A DNA stretch of 10,234 nucleotides from DASZMX01 sp035551475 (GTDB lineage Bacteria > Verrucomicrobiota > Verrucomicrobiia > Limisphaerales > Palsa-1400), in NCBI GenBank assembly GCA_035551475.1, contig DASZMX010000129.1, positions 1 to 10,234 on the forward strand, read 5' to 3'. The first letter of the stretch is position 1. The number at the start of each line of letters is the position of its first letter. Below are positions 1-6,913 of this stretch, in pieces. The notes below the pieces were generated by a model. The model made no database searches and was not told where the DNA came from. It saw nothing but the letters and a program-made list of their open reading frames with translations. Both the position numbers and the translations under genes were made by a program.

Positions 1-2570
1 GACGTGGAAGTCGGGTAATATGTGCCCGCCGCCACCCACACTTGATAACCGGAATTGGTCACCGCCGCCGCCAGGTTGCCGGTGGCGTTGGCCCAATTCA
101 GGCCGGTCTTGGCGCCTGCGCCGTTGGTTGTCACATAAATAACATTCGCGTTCAACGCCACGTCCGGCTGCGGAAAACCGGGCAGTTGCGAAGGATCGGG
201 GCCGCCCGCGTATTCCACGGCGCCCATGTCGATGTTGGCGCCGGTCAGACGGTCATTGAGCGCGACATCCGCGCCGGTGAGGCTGTTGATGATGCCGTTG
301 TTGAGGCGGCTGGAATTGCCGTGATCGATCACCGGCGAAATGCGGGAGGGCGTGATGCCGTTGATCAGGAGCGGATCGCTGTCGATATTGCCCTTGCTCG
401 CGTCAAATATATTCGTCAGGAAGCCCTCGCCCAGATTGTGATAATCATAGGTGTCCAGCAATCCGGCCAAATCCCGGGCGCGCAGGGTGGCTGTCCATTG
501 CGCGATGTAATCATCCAACTGCTGCTGGGTGGGATACGAAAACCCCTCGGGAAAACTGATCGAATAGTCCGGCGCGCCGAGTGGCAGTTGGTGCAAGCTC
601 TGCACGCAGGAAAAACTCACGTCGCACGTCGCCACCCAATCGCCGCGCGTGCCGTCGCTCAAGCCGGCGGTGTAATTGCTCAAGGACGACGCATCGAGAT
701 TGGTGTGGACGCTGGTGAAGATGTCGGCGCCCACCACGTTGTTGCTGCTGATGACATTGGTGTTGCCCCAGAAAATGGAATTGCAGATCACGACATCCGC
801 GCCCATGACGTTGCCCACCGCGTAGCCAGCCGTGCCGGAACTGTTGTCGCTGAACGTGCAGTTCATGATTTGCGCCCGGGTGTGAAAGCCATTGACCATG
901 GCGCTCTGGCCGTCCAGCGCCGTGTTCTGCAGGAACGAGCAACTCACGATGATCGGGGTGTTCCACACAAAGTTCGCCACCGCGCCGCCGTCGGCGGAAA
1001 CGTTCCCTGTGAACTGGCAATCCTCCAATTGCACGTTGTCATACGCACAGTAGTACGCCCCGCCCTCCTCGCCCGAAACGTTGCCGCTGAAAGTGCAGGC
1101 GCGCATCGACGAGTAGGGCAATTGATTGTAAAGGCCCTGCTGCTGATCCACCACTTGTTCGGCCAATTGCTTCGGGGTGGGGCCTCGAATCAAACCCGCC
1201 ACCTGCAACAGCATCGTCAGCCAGCCTTGCGGCGTGGCGTACTCGTTGAAATTGGCGCTGAACCAGGTCCAGTCCTTCACGAACTTCGAATTGCCTCCGC
1301 CCGCCAGCGTGACGATGTCCGCCACCACGTCCACCACCGTCACCGCCAGCGTCACCCACGCATACGCGCTGCCGAAACGGCTCCCGATTTTCTCCGCCAC
1401 CTCCGTCGCGGTGTCGGCGGCCACGCTTTCAAACGGGCTGTTCGGCAGGAATTTTCCCAGCTTCGCGCAAATGCCGCCCGAGGCGAACTCTCCCGAGCTT
1501 GTCGCCAGGCGATAAAGTTTGGGGGCTAATTTCACCGAAACAATCGTGGCCCCAATGGTGTTCTGCACGGTCTTTCGATAGTCCGGGCTGCTTTGGCCGA
1601 ATGGATCAACCGAGCCATCCGTTGGGGCGCTTTGATAAACCACGCCGCCGCCCACGCCATCCGCAACGTTCGTGTCGAAATCGCTGTAAAGAAAATCCGA
1701 CCGGCAGTTCATGCTCCAATAACCGCCGCCCTCGCCGCCGGCGTAATTGCCCGAGAAGGTCGTGCCGTAGGTTTGCACATACACCCATTTCGCCGCCACC
1801 CCGCCGCCGTAGCCGCGCGCGCCGTTGTTTTTGAACACGCAATTATTCAAAATCAGGGACACATCGGTTTCAGGCGTGCCATTGGTATTGACGAGGAAAA
1901 GGCCGCCGCCGGAAACGCGGGGATCCAAGGGGACCACCATCGTGGCCACTTCCGCCTGGTCGCTGTTGGTCGGGCCGGTGGCGATGGCCATGCCTTCCAT
2001 CGTCACTGTATCCACCACATTGGTGGACACCGTGGCAAAACCTCCGGTGATGTATAATTTATCCAGCACCACGCCCACCACATTGGTGGCGGTCACGACG
2101 TTGTAGCAATTGTCGAGAACCCCCGGGTCTTTCGCATCGAACGGAGCTTCGGTATATTCAATATTGCTGGTGTCAAAGCGTTTGGCCTGCGGACTGCCGA
2201 TGTCGCCGCTCAACACCGTCGGATAGCCATAATAATAACGGGTGTCATTGGTTTCATCGCCCTTGAACCCGCCCAAAATGCGCAGATAGCTCTTCAGGAC
2301 AAACGACGCCGCGCGATTCGTCCCCGTGGTGGGATAGTACACACCCTTGGCCACCCATATCTCCGCCGGATTATTGCTCGTCGGATGCGTGGCGGCGATG
2401 GCGCTCTGCAAATCGCGAAACGCATTGGCCCACGATGCTCCCGTCCCGGTCGAGGTCGCGGGCGCATTTTGGTTCACATAAAAGACTTGCGTGGCGCCAG
2501 CGGGCGTTAACCCGGCGATCAAGGTGAGCAGGCACAGTGCAAAGGAACGGGGAAGGTTTAGGCATTTCAT
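1..2570 (-). CDS. Giant secreted right-handed beta-helix protein, choice-of-anchor Q type (3' end outside the window)
   Basis: The minus strand reads open from ATG at 2570 to the left edge, 856 codons without a stop, so the C-terminus is missing. Residues 1-26 form a Sec signal peptide (hydrophobic LCLLTLIAGL, likely cleavage after AGA). Residues 28-82 (FYVNQ...GASWANAFRDLQSAI...IWVAKGVYYPTT) are the usual N-terminal cap of DUF1565/pectate-lyase-like beta-helix proteins. Coils with N-x-x-F-x-x-N and G-G-G-V patterns follow at about 240-312 and 489-605. Residues 745-787 (SPVIDHGN...NIDMGAVEY) match the typical end of a choice-of-anchor Q module. A second cap starts at about 809 (VIYVTTNGAGAKTGLNWANA...VWVAAGTYYPT), so the protein is built of tandem modules about 780 residues long. 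Residues 331-487 are not beta-helical: they are helix-like, with a hydrophobic stretch at about 402-426. Such proteins are normally exported or surface-located; a polysaccharide ligand or adhesion role is only inference. No strong Shine-Dalgarno site precedes the ATG; the start is chosen because the signal peptide begins there. Confidence 0.88.
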   Translation of the reverse strand, partial: MKCLNLPRSFALCLLTLIAGLTPAGATQVFYVNQNAPATSTGTGASWANAFRDLQSAIAATHPTSNNPAEIWVAKGVYYPTTGTNRAASFVLKSYLRILGGFKGDETNDTRYYYGYPTVLSGDIGSPQAKRFDTSNIEYTEAPFDAKDPGVLDNCYNVVTATNVVGVVLDKLYITGGFATVSTNVVDTVTMEGMAIATGPTNSDQAEVATMVVPLDPRVSGGGLFLVNTNGTPETDVSLILNNCVFKNNGARGYGGGVAAKWVYVQTYGTTFSGNYAGGEGGGYWSMNCRSDFLYSDFDTNVADGVGGGVVYQSAPTDGSVDPFGQSSPDYRKTVQNTIGATIVSVKLAPKLYRLATSSGEFASGGICAKLGKFLPNSPFESVAADTATEVAEKIGSRFGSAYAWVTLAVTVVDVVADIVTLAGGGNSKFVKDWTWFSANFNEYATPQGWLTMLLQVAGLIRGPTPKQLAEQVVDQQQGLYNQLPYSSMRACTFSGNVSGEEGGAYYCAYDNVQLEDCQFTGNVSADGGAVANFVWNTPIIVSCSFLQNTALDGQSAMVNGFHTRAQIMNCTFSDNSSGTAGYAVGNVMGADVVICNSIFWGNTNVISSNNVVGADIFTSVHTNLDASSLSNYTAGLSDGTRGDWVATCDVSFSCVQSLHQLPLGAPDYSISFPEGFSYPTQQQLDDYIAQWTATLRARDLAGLLDTYDYHNLGEGFLTNIFDASKGNIDSDPLLINGITPSRISPVIDHGNSSRLNNGIINSLTGADVALNDRLTGANIDMGAVEYAGGPDPSQLPGFPQPDVALNANVIYVTTNGAGAKTGLNWANATGNLAAAVTNSGYQVWVAAGTYYPTST
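2012..2089. repeat. Duplicated 15-bp hairpin-forming word inside the beta-helix gene
   Basis: The word CCACCACATTGGTGG, a 6-bp-arm inverted repeat with a 3-nt loop, occurs at 2012-2026 and again at 2075-2089. The copies are exactly 63 bp apart, which is 21 codons, and both lie in frame encoding T-N-V-V on the minus strand. That spacing is close to one beta-helix coil, so the simplest explanation is coil duplication rather than a regulatory site. Confidence 0.55.
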
Positions 2571-2596
2571 GCGACAAGAACGATTTCGGCGCGCGC

Positions 2597-2625
2597 ATAG
2601 TAGTTTACCTTACCTTTTCTTACAA
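2597..2625 (-). promoter_or_regulatory. Possible sigma70-type promoter of the beta-helix gene
   Basis: On the minus strand, TTGTAA (2625-2620, 4 of 6 matches to TTGACA) is followed after exactly 17 bp by TACTAT (2602-2597, 4 of 6 matches to TATAAT). The predicted transcription start is near 2590, about 20 nt before the ATG at 2570. The surrounding AT-rich stretch contrasts with the GC-rich genes on both sides. The start site has not been measured and verrucomicrobial promoter rules are poorly defined, so this is a plausible call only. Confidence 0.4.
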
Positions 2626-2638
2626 CCTGAATATCAGG
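2626..2638. promoter_or_regulatory. 13-bp dyad in the divergent intergenic region, possible operator
   Basis: CCTGA-ATA-TCAGG has perfect 5-bp arms and a 3-bp centre. It abuts the candidate -35 box of the leftward promoter and lies about 85 bp upstream of the rightward ATG, so a protein bound here could influence both divergent genes. A dyad this short can also occur by chance. Confidence 0.3.
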
Positions 2639-2717
2639 AAATCTTTATTCTCATTATTAGGAAGTCACTGAATTCGTGTGTCTTACAATTGAGAAAGCGC
2701 CTGCTTACCGCGTCGTC

Positions 2718-2745
2718 TTGACAATGGAAAACCTTACATTAAACT
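2718..2745 (+). promoter_or_regulatory. Weak candidate promoter overlapping the 5' end of the sulfotransferase gene
   Basis: A perfect TTGACA (2718-2723) is followed after 16 bp by TAAACT (2740-2745, 4 of 6 matches to TATAAT). If used, transcription would start near 2752, inside the reading frame, and translation would begin at ATG 2793 or 2799 rather than 2724. The perfect -35 box is the main support; chance occurrence is quite possible. Confidence 0.22.
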
Positions 2746-4364
2746 CGCTGCAATCGTGCGTTCCCTCTGGCCATTCATGGAACGACCCTGCAATGACCAT
2801 GGGAAGCGCCTTACAAATTCATGCCGCCGACCCAACCGTCGCCAACGGTGGATTGCTGCGCTGGCAGCAGGCCCAACAACTCATCAAAAGCAGGCGTTCG
2901 GCCGAGGCTCTCCCGGCGTATGTCGCTTTAATCAAACAATTTCCATCAAACCATCAACTGCAATTTGAATGCGGCTTGGCGGCCGTTGCCTCCTTGGATT
3001 TTGGGTTGGCAAACCGATGCTTCGCCAAAGTTCACGAGTTGGCCCCCGACGACGCCGAAACCTTGCTGGCTTTAGGCCAGCAATATCACCGCCTCCGGCA
3101 ACCTGCCCAAGCCCGCGCCTGTTTTGAGGCGGCCATTGCCGTCGCCCCAGACTCCGCCCCCGCCCGCCTGGGATGGGCGGCCTGGCTCGAACGCGAGCAT
3201 AAATTAGCGGAGGCCTGGGAATGCAACGAGGAAACCGTCGCGAAAAATCCGCACGAACCCGGCCCCCTCTATTACCGCGCCTTTCTCATGCATCGCCAGG
3301 GGCGCGCCTCGGAAGCCGAAGCCGTCCTGCGCCCGCTCGTCAAACGCGATTTGCCCGATCCGAATCTCCAAATCTCCTGCCGGCATTTGCTGGCCGTCGT
3401 ATTGGACGAACTCGGTCAATACGACGAAGCCCTGGGTTGGCTGCGCGAAGCAAAATCCGGCGTGCGCGCTCTCGCGAACGTCCCGGCGCTCGAACAAGCC
3501 TACGACAAGACCGACCGCGCCCGGCGCCAGTTGCTCACCGGCCTCACCCCCCAGATGATTCGCCGTTGGCGCACGCAAACGCCGCCCAGCGTTATGCCCT
3601 GCCCCCTGGCCCTTTTGGGCGGACACCCGCGCAGCGGCACCACCTTGCTCGAACAAATTCTCGGCGCGCATCCCGACGTTCTGGCCTTTGACGAGTCGGA
3701 AGCCTTCGCCTCGGAAATCTGGGAGGCGCTCGAGCCAATGCACGCTCCTCCCACTTCGGCGGCGGCCTTGGACGGTCTCAGCCCTTCCCGCTGCTCCGCC
3801 GTGCGCGCCCGTTATTTCAAAAGCCTCTTTCGCGAATTGGCGGCGCCGCCGGCGGGCAAGGTGTTGCTCGACAAAAATCCCGGACCCACCGCCGCCCTCC
3901 ATCTTTGGCTGCGGCTTTTTCCGGCCTCCAAAGTTATTATCGCCTTGCGCGACCCGCGCGATGTCATCCTGAGCTGCTATTTCCAACAACTCACGCTCAC
4001 GCCCATGAACGCAAACTTCCTGTCGCTGGAGCGTGCCGCCAAGTATTACGGCGACTTGATGGATGTCTGGCTCCGCGTGCGCGAACTCGGCGGCTTCGAC
4101 GCCATCGAAACGCGCTACGAGGATTTCGCGGGCGACCCCGAAAAGGAAGGGCGTCGCGTGACCGAATTCCTCGGGCTGACCTGGCGCCCCGACCAGGCCC
4201 GCAGCCACGAAGCCGCCCGCCGCACGCTCGTCTTCTCGCCCACCTACAACGACGTCACCAAGCCCGCGCACAACCGCGCCATTGGCCGCTGGAAACATTA
4301 CGCGGACGCCCTGGCGCCGCTCCAGCCCGCGCTTTCCAAGTATTGTCAAACATTCGGCTACTAG
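2724..4364 (+). CDS. TPR-repeat sulfotransferase (Sulfotransfer_3-like)
   Basis: This protein of 546 residues has an N-terminal block of TPR-like helical repeats (about 44-254; one clear unit is AETLLALGQQYHRLRQPAQARACFEAA, quoted in parts: AETLLALGQQYH and QARACFEAA) and a C-terminal PAPS-dependent sulfotransferase domain (about 295-535). The 5'-phosphosulfate loop is GHPRSGTTLLEQIL at 300-313, the 3'-phosphate motif is ALRDPRDVILSC at 407-418 with R409 and S417, and GRW at 521-523 is the usual C-terminal signature. E324 in AFDESEAF could act as general base by analogy with tyrosylprotein sulfotransferases. The family moves sulfate from PAPS to hydroxyl groups of proteins, peptides or carbohydrates; the TPRs probably present the acceptor, which cannot be named here. 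No signal peptide is evident. ATG 2724 is chosen; GTG 2676 (AGGA 13 nt upstream) and ATG 2793 or 2799 are alternatives. It is probably first in an operon, 69 bp before the next gene. Confidence 0.88.
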   Translation: MENLTLNSLQSCVPSGHSWNDPAMTMGSALQIHAADPTVANGGLLRWQQAQQLIKSRRSAEALPAYVALIKQFPSNHQLQFECGLAAVASLDFGLANRCFAKVHELAPDDAETLLALGQQYHRLRQPAQARACFEAAIAVAPDSAPARLGWAAWLEREHKLAEAWECNEETVAKNPHEPGPLYYRAFLMHRQGRASEAEAVLRPLVKRDLPDPNLQISCRHLLAVVLDELGQYDEALGWLREAKSGVRALANVPALEQAYDKTDRARRQLLTGLTPQMIRRWRTQTPPSVMPCPLALLGGHPRSGTTLLEQILGAHPDVLAFDESEAFASEIWEALEPMHAPPTSAAALDGLSPSRCSAVRARYFKSLFRELAAPPAGKVLLDKNPGPTAALHLWLRLFPASKVIIALRDPRDVILSCYFQQLTLTPMNANFLSLERAAKYYGDLMDVWLRVRELGGFDAIETRYEDFAGDPEKEGRRVTEFLGLTWRPDQARSHEAARRTLVFSPTYNDVTKPAHNRAIGRWKHYADALAPLQPALSKYCQTFGY

Positions 4365-4433
4365 GCCGCCGCTCCGGGGAAAACGCGGCGCCGCGCCGCG
4401 CGCGACAAATTATTTGCTTCGGGGTTTGTTTCC

Positions 4434-5639
4434 ATGAATGATCACGAAATGCGCGCGCGTCCCTGGTTATTGACCTCCCTGGGATTGAATCTTTTCCTCG
4501 CGGTCAGCTGGTGGGTCGCCCGGGAGCCGCTGGAGGACACCACCGTCGTCATCCCCGCCTACCGTCCGGAAACGGACATCAAGACGAACGTCTTCGTCCG
4601 CCGCGAAAACTTCACCTGGAACCAGATCGAAAGCACCAATTACGACACGCTGATCAAAAATCTCCGCACCCTGGGCTGTCCCGAACAAACCATCCGCGAC
4701 ATCATCGTCACGGATGTGGACCGCGAGTTTGACCGCCGGCGCGCCACCGAAATCGTGGCGCCAGACTACCAATGGTGGAAATCCGATCCCGACCCCGCCA
4801 TTGTCCAGGCCGCCGCCACCCAGGCCCAGGCTCTGGAGGACGAACGGCGCCGTCTGCTCAACTCGCTCCTCGGCCCGGGCTGGGAAAATATCAGCGATTA
4901 CTCGGTGGCCACCCGCGCCGGCATCAGTCTGACCGGCCCCGTCCTCGGCGAACTCAGCCCTTCCGTCAAACAAAATGTTCTCGCCATCGTCGCGCAAGAG
5001 CAGGCCAAGATGGATTCCTACCTGCAAAACGCCCGCCAGAACAATCAGCCGCCCGACCCGATGGAAGTGGCCCGCATGCGCGACCAATTTCTTGGCCAGT
5101 TGGTGACCGTCCTCACCCCGGACCAATATGAGGAATTCATCCTGCGTTATTCCCCGGGCGCTCAAGCCGTGCGCCAGCAGATGCACGGGATGAACCTCGG
5201 CCCCGATCAATTCCGCGCGCTCTACAACGCCCTCGCGCCCGCCGTCTCACAGCCCGTTTATTATTACGCCGGCTCCGACCCGGAATTGCTCAAACAACAG
5301 CGCGTCCTTCAGGCCGCCGCGGAGGACGCCACCAAGACCGCCCTCGGCGATCAACTCTACGCGACCTATCGCCTGGAGCAGGATCCGCTTTACCGCTCCT
5401 CGCAAACGCTCGCCTCGCAATTGGGCATCCCGCCGGAGCGCGTTCGGCCCCTTTACCAAATCAATCGCACCACCGAATCGGAATTGGAGCGCATCCGCGT
5501 GGACCCCACGCTCAGCGCCGATGAAAAAGTGGAGGCGCTGGCGCAAACGCAGGTGGACCAGCAGCAGTCGCTCCAGCAATTGCTCGGGCCGGATTTATTT
5601 GACAAATGGCTTGCGGCCCAGCCGTTGTCCGCCAAATGA
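4434..5639 (+). CDS. Membrane-anchored hypothetical protein with LTP/LGP-type repeats
   Basis: I do not recognise a named family for this 401-residue protein. Residues 11-29 (WLLTSLGLNLFLAVSWWVA) form a single N-terminal transmembrane helix after RAR, so the rest is probably periplasmic. Residues 59-100 carry NFTWNQIES and YDTLIKNLRTLGCPEQTIRD, a pattern I associate with lineage-specific verrucomicrobial proteins. The remainder is helical and rich in Gln, Ala and Glu. It contains similar short units at 145-153 (LLGPGWENI), 227-236 (LTPDQYEEFI), 304-312 (LGDQLYATY) and 383-392 (LLGPDLFDKW), recalling the LTxxQ-type repeats of periplasmic Spy/CpxP-like proteins, though no relationship is shown. 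The sulfotransferase gene lies 69 bp upstream and the MFS gene overlaps its stop. ATG 4434 is chosen because it precedes the anchor; ATG 4449 also fits. No clear Shine-Dalgarno site is seen. Confidence 0.75.
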   Translation: MNDHEMRARPWLLTSLGLNLFLAVSWWVAREPLEDTTVVIPAYRPETDIKTNVFVRRENFTWNQIESTNYDTLIKNLRTLGCPEQTIRDIIVTDVDREFDRRRATEIVAPDYQWWKSDPDPAIVQAAATQAQALEDERRRLLNSLLGPGWENISDYSVATRAGISLTGPVLGELSPSVKQNVLAIVAQEQAKMDSYLQNARQNNQPPDPMEVARMRDQFLGQLVTVLTPDQYEEFILRYSPGAQAVRQQMHGMNLGPDQFRALYNALAPAVSQPVYYYAGSDPELLKQQRVLQAAAEDATKTALGDQLYATYRLEQDPLYRSSQTLASQLGIPPERVRPLYQINRTTESELERIRVDPTLSADEKVEALAQTQVDQQQSLQQLLGPDLFDKWLAAQPLSAK

Positions 5640-6913
5640 CCCCCGCGCCCGCGCCCCAGCCCCTTCCCGCCGCCCCGCCCTCCGGGTTGCGCGGCATCTC
5701 CGCCGCGCAGTGGAAATCCGGGCTGGCGGCGTGGCTCGGCTGGTTCTTCGATGGGCTTGAGCTTCACCTCTACACGCTCGTGGCGGCGCCCATCGTGGCC
5801 CACCTCATCCATGTGGCCGACAGCTCCGACCCGCACGTCAAGCAATACAGTTCCTGGATTCAAGCCGCCTTCCTGGTCGGCTGGGCGCTCGGCGGCGCCA
5901 TTTTTGGACGGCTCGGCGACAAGCTCGGCCGCAGCCGCGCCTTATGTTTGACAATCTTGACGTACGCCGCCTTCACCGGCCTCTCCTATTTCGCGCAAAC
6001 GTGGTGGCAATTGATGCTCTTCCGGTTTGTGGCCGCTCTCGGCATCGGCGGCGAATGGGCCGTGGGCGCCTGTTTGCTGGCGGAAACGTGGCCGCGTCGC
6101 TGGGGCCCGTGGATTGCCGCGGTCCTGCAAAGCGGCGTCAATATTGGAATTCTCTGTGCGGTCTGGATTGTTGACCACCTCTCGGGCTACCCCGAGAAAT
6201 GCGTTTTCCTTGTGGGCATCGCGCCCGCTCTCATCGTCTTTTGGATTCGGCGGCAGGTGCCGGAGACCGAAGCCTGGCACGAAGCCCGCGCCACGGCGGC
6301 GGCGCCCCCCGGCCTGGGCGATCTGTTCCGCGGCCCGCTCGCCCGCACCACCTGGCTGACCATGATTGTCTGCTCCCTTAGCTTGACAGGATGGTGGGGA
6401 TTTCTGTTCTGGCATCCGCAGCATCTCCGCACCTTGCCCGAGATGGCCGGCTGGACGGCGGCGGAGAAACAGCACGTTGTCAACCAGGTTTTCTTCCGCG
6501 TCATTTTTGTCTCCCTGGCGGGAAATTATTTCATTGGCTGGCTGGCCAAACTTTTCGGCTACCGGCGCGTGATCGTTTGGTCGGCGCTGGCGTTTGTCGT
6601 GGCGCTGTTCGAGGCCTATCACGTGCCGCGCACGCACGAAGCGTTGCTCATCTGGCTGCCTATCGTGGGATTTTGCTCGGGCGTCTTTGGCCTCTACACC
6701 ATGTATCTGCCGGCGTTGTTTCCCACCCTGCTGCGCACCAGCGGCGCCGGATTCTGCTTCAACGTGGGCCGCGTCGCCGCCGCCGTGGGCACGGTGGTGT
6801 TCGGGCTGTTCGTCCCCGTGGGAAATTTTCGGCCCGCGCTGATGGCGATGGGCGCTTTGTTTTTGCTCGCCGCCATCGTCGCGGCCTTTCTGCCGGACGT
6901 CGCGCAGGATTAA
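5636..6913 (+). CDS. MFS transporter, organic acid/sugar (MHS/sialate-permease-like) subgroup
   Basis: This 425-residue integral membrane protein has about 12 hydrophobic segments. The first segment carries GWFFDGLELHLY (35-46), resembling the D-G-x-[DE] motif of TM1 in aromatic-acid, MHS and sialate porters. Motif A between TM2 and TM3 is GRLGDKLGRSRAL (91-103). TM4-TM5 contain RFVAALGIGGEWAVG (130-144) and AETWPRRWG (149-157). A C-terminal FPTLLRTSGAGFCFNVGR (362-379) is typical of proton-coupled metabolite porters of this group. The substrate cannot be assigned. The start is ATG 5636, overlapping the previous gene's stop as ATGA, which implies translational coupling; an in-frame ATG at 5606 would add 10 residues and overlap more deeply. 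No separate ribosome-binding site is obvious. The gene ends in a 4-bp tail-to-tail overlap with the convergent gene. Confidence 0.88.
   Translation: MTPAPAPQPLPAAPPSGLRGISAAQWKSGLAAWLGWFFDGLELHLYTLVAAPIVAHLIHVADSSDPHVKQYSSWIQAAFLVGWALGGAIFGRLGDKLGRSRALCLTILTYAAFTGLSYFAQTWWQLMLFRFVAALGIGGEWAVGACLLAETWPRRWGPWIAAVLQSGVNIGILCAVWIVDHLSGYPEKCVFLVGIAPALIVFWIRRQVPETEAWHEARATAAAPPGLGDLFRGPLARTTWLTMIVCSLSLTGWWGFLFWHPQHLRTLPEMAGWTAAEKQHVVNQVFFRVIFVSLAGNYFIGWLAKLFGYRRVIVWSALAFVVALFEAYHVPRTHEALLIWLPIVGFCSGVFGLYTMYLPALFPTLLRTSGAGFCFNVGRVAAAVGTVVFGLFVPVGNFRPALMAMGALFLLAAIVAAFLPDVAQD

Noticed and set aside
42..1529. Long plus-strand open frame (495 codons) opposite the beta-helix gene
   Set aside because: It is a shadow produced by GC-rich codon use. 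Its protein is Arg/His/Ala-rich without recognisable motifs, while the minus strand encodes a clear signal peptide and beta-helix modules.
3204..4349. 381-codon minus-strand frame opposite the sulfotransferase
   Set aside because: The plus strand carries intact PAPS-binding motifs; the antisense product has low-complexity composition and no domain.
4384..4395. Perfect palindrome CGCGGCGCCGCG between sulfotransferase and next gene, considered as terminator
   Set aside because: No loop and no following T-run; in such GC-rich sequence a 12-bp palindrome of this kind is weak evidence.
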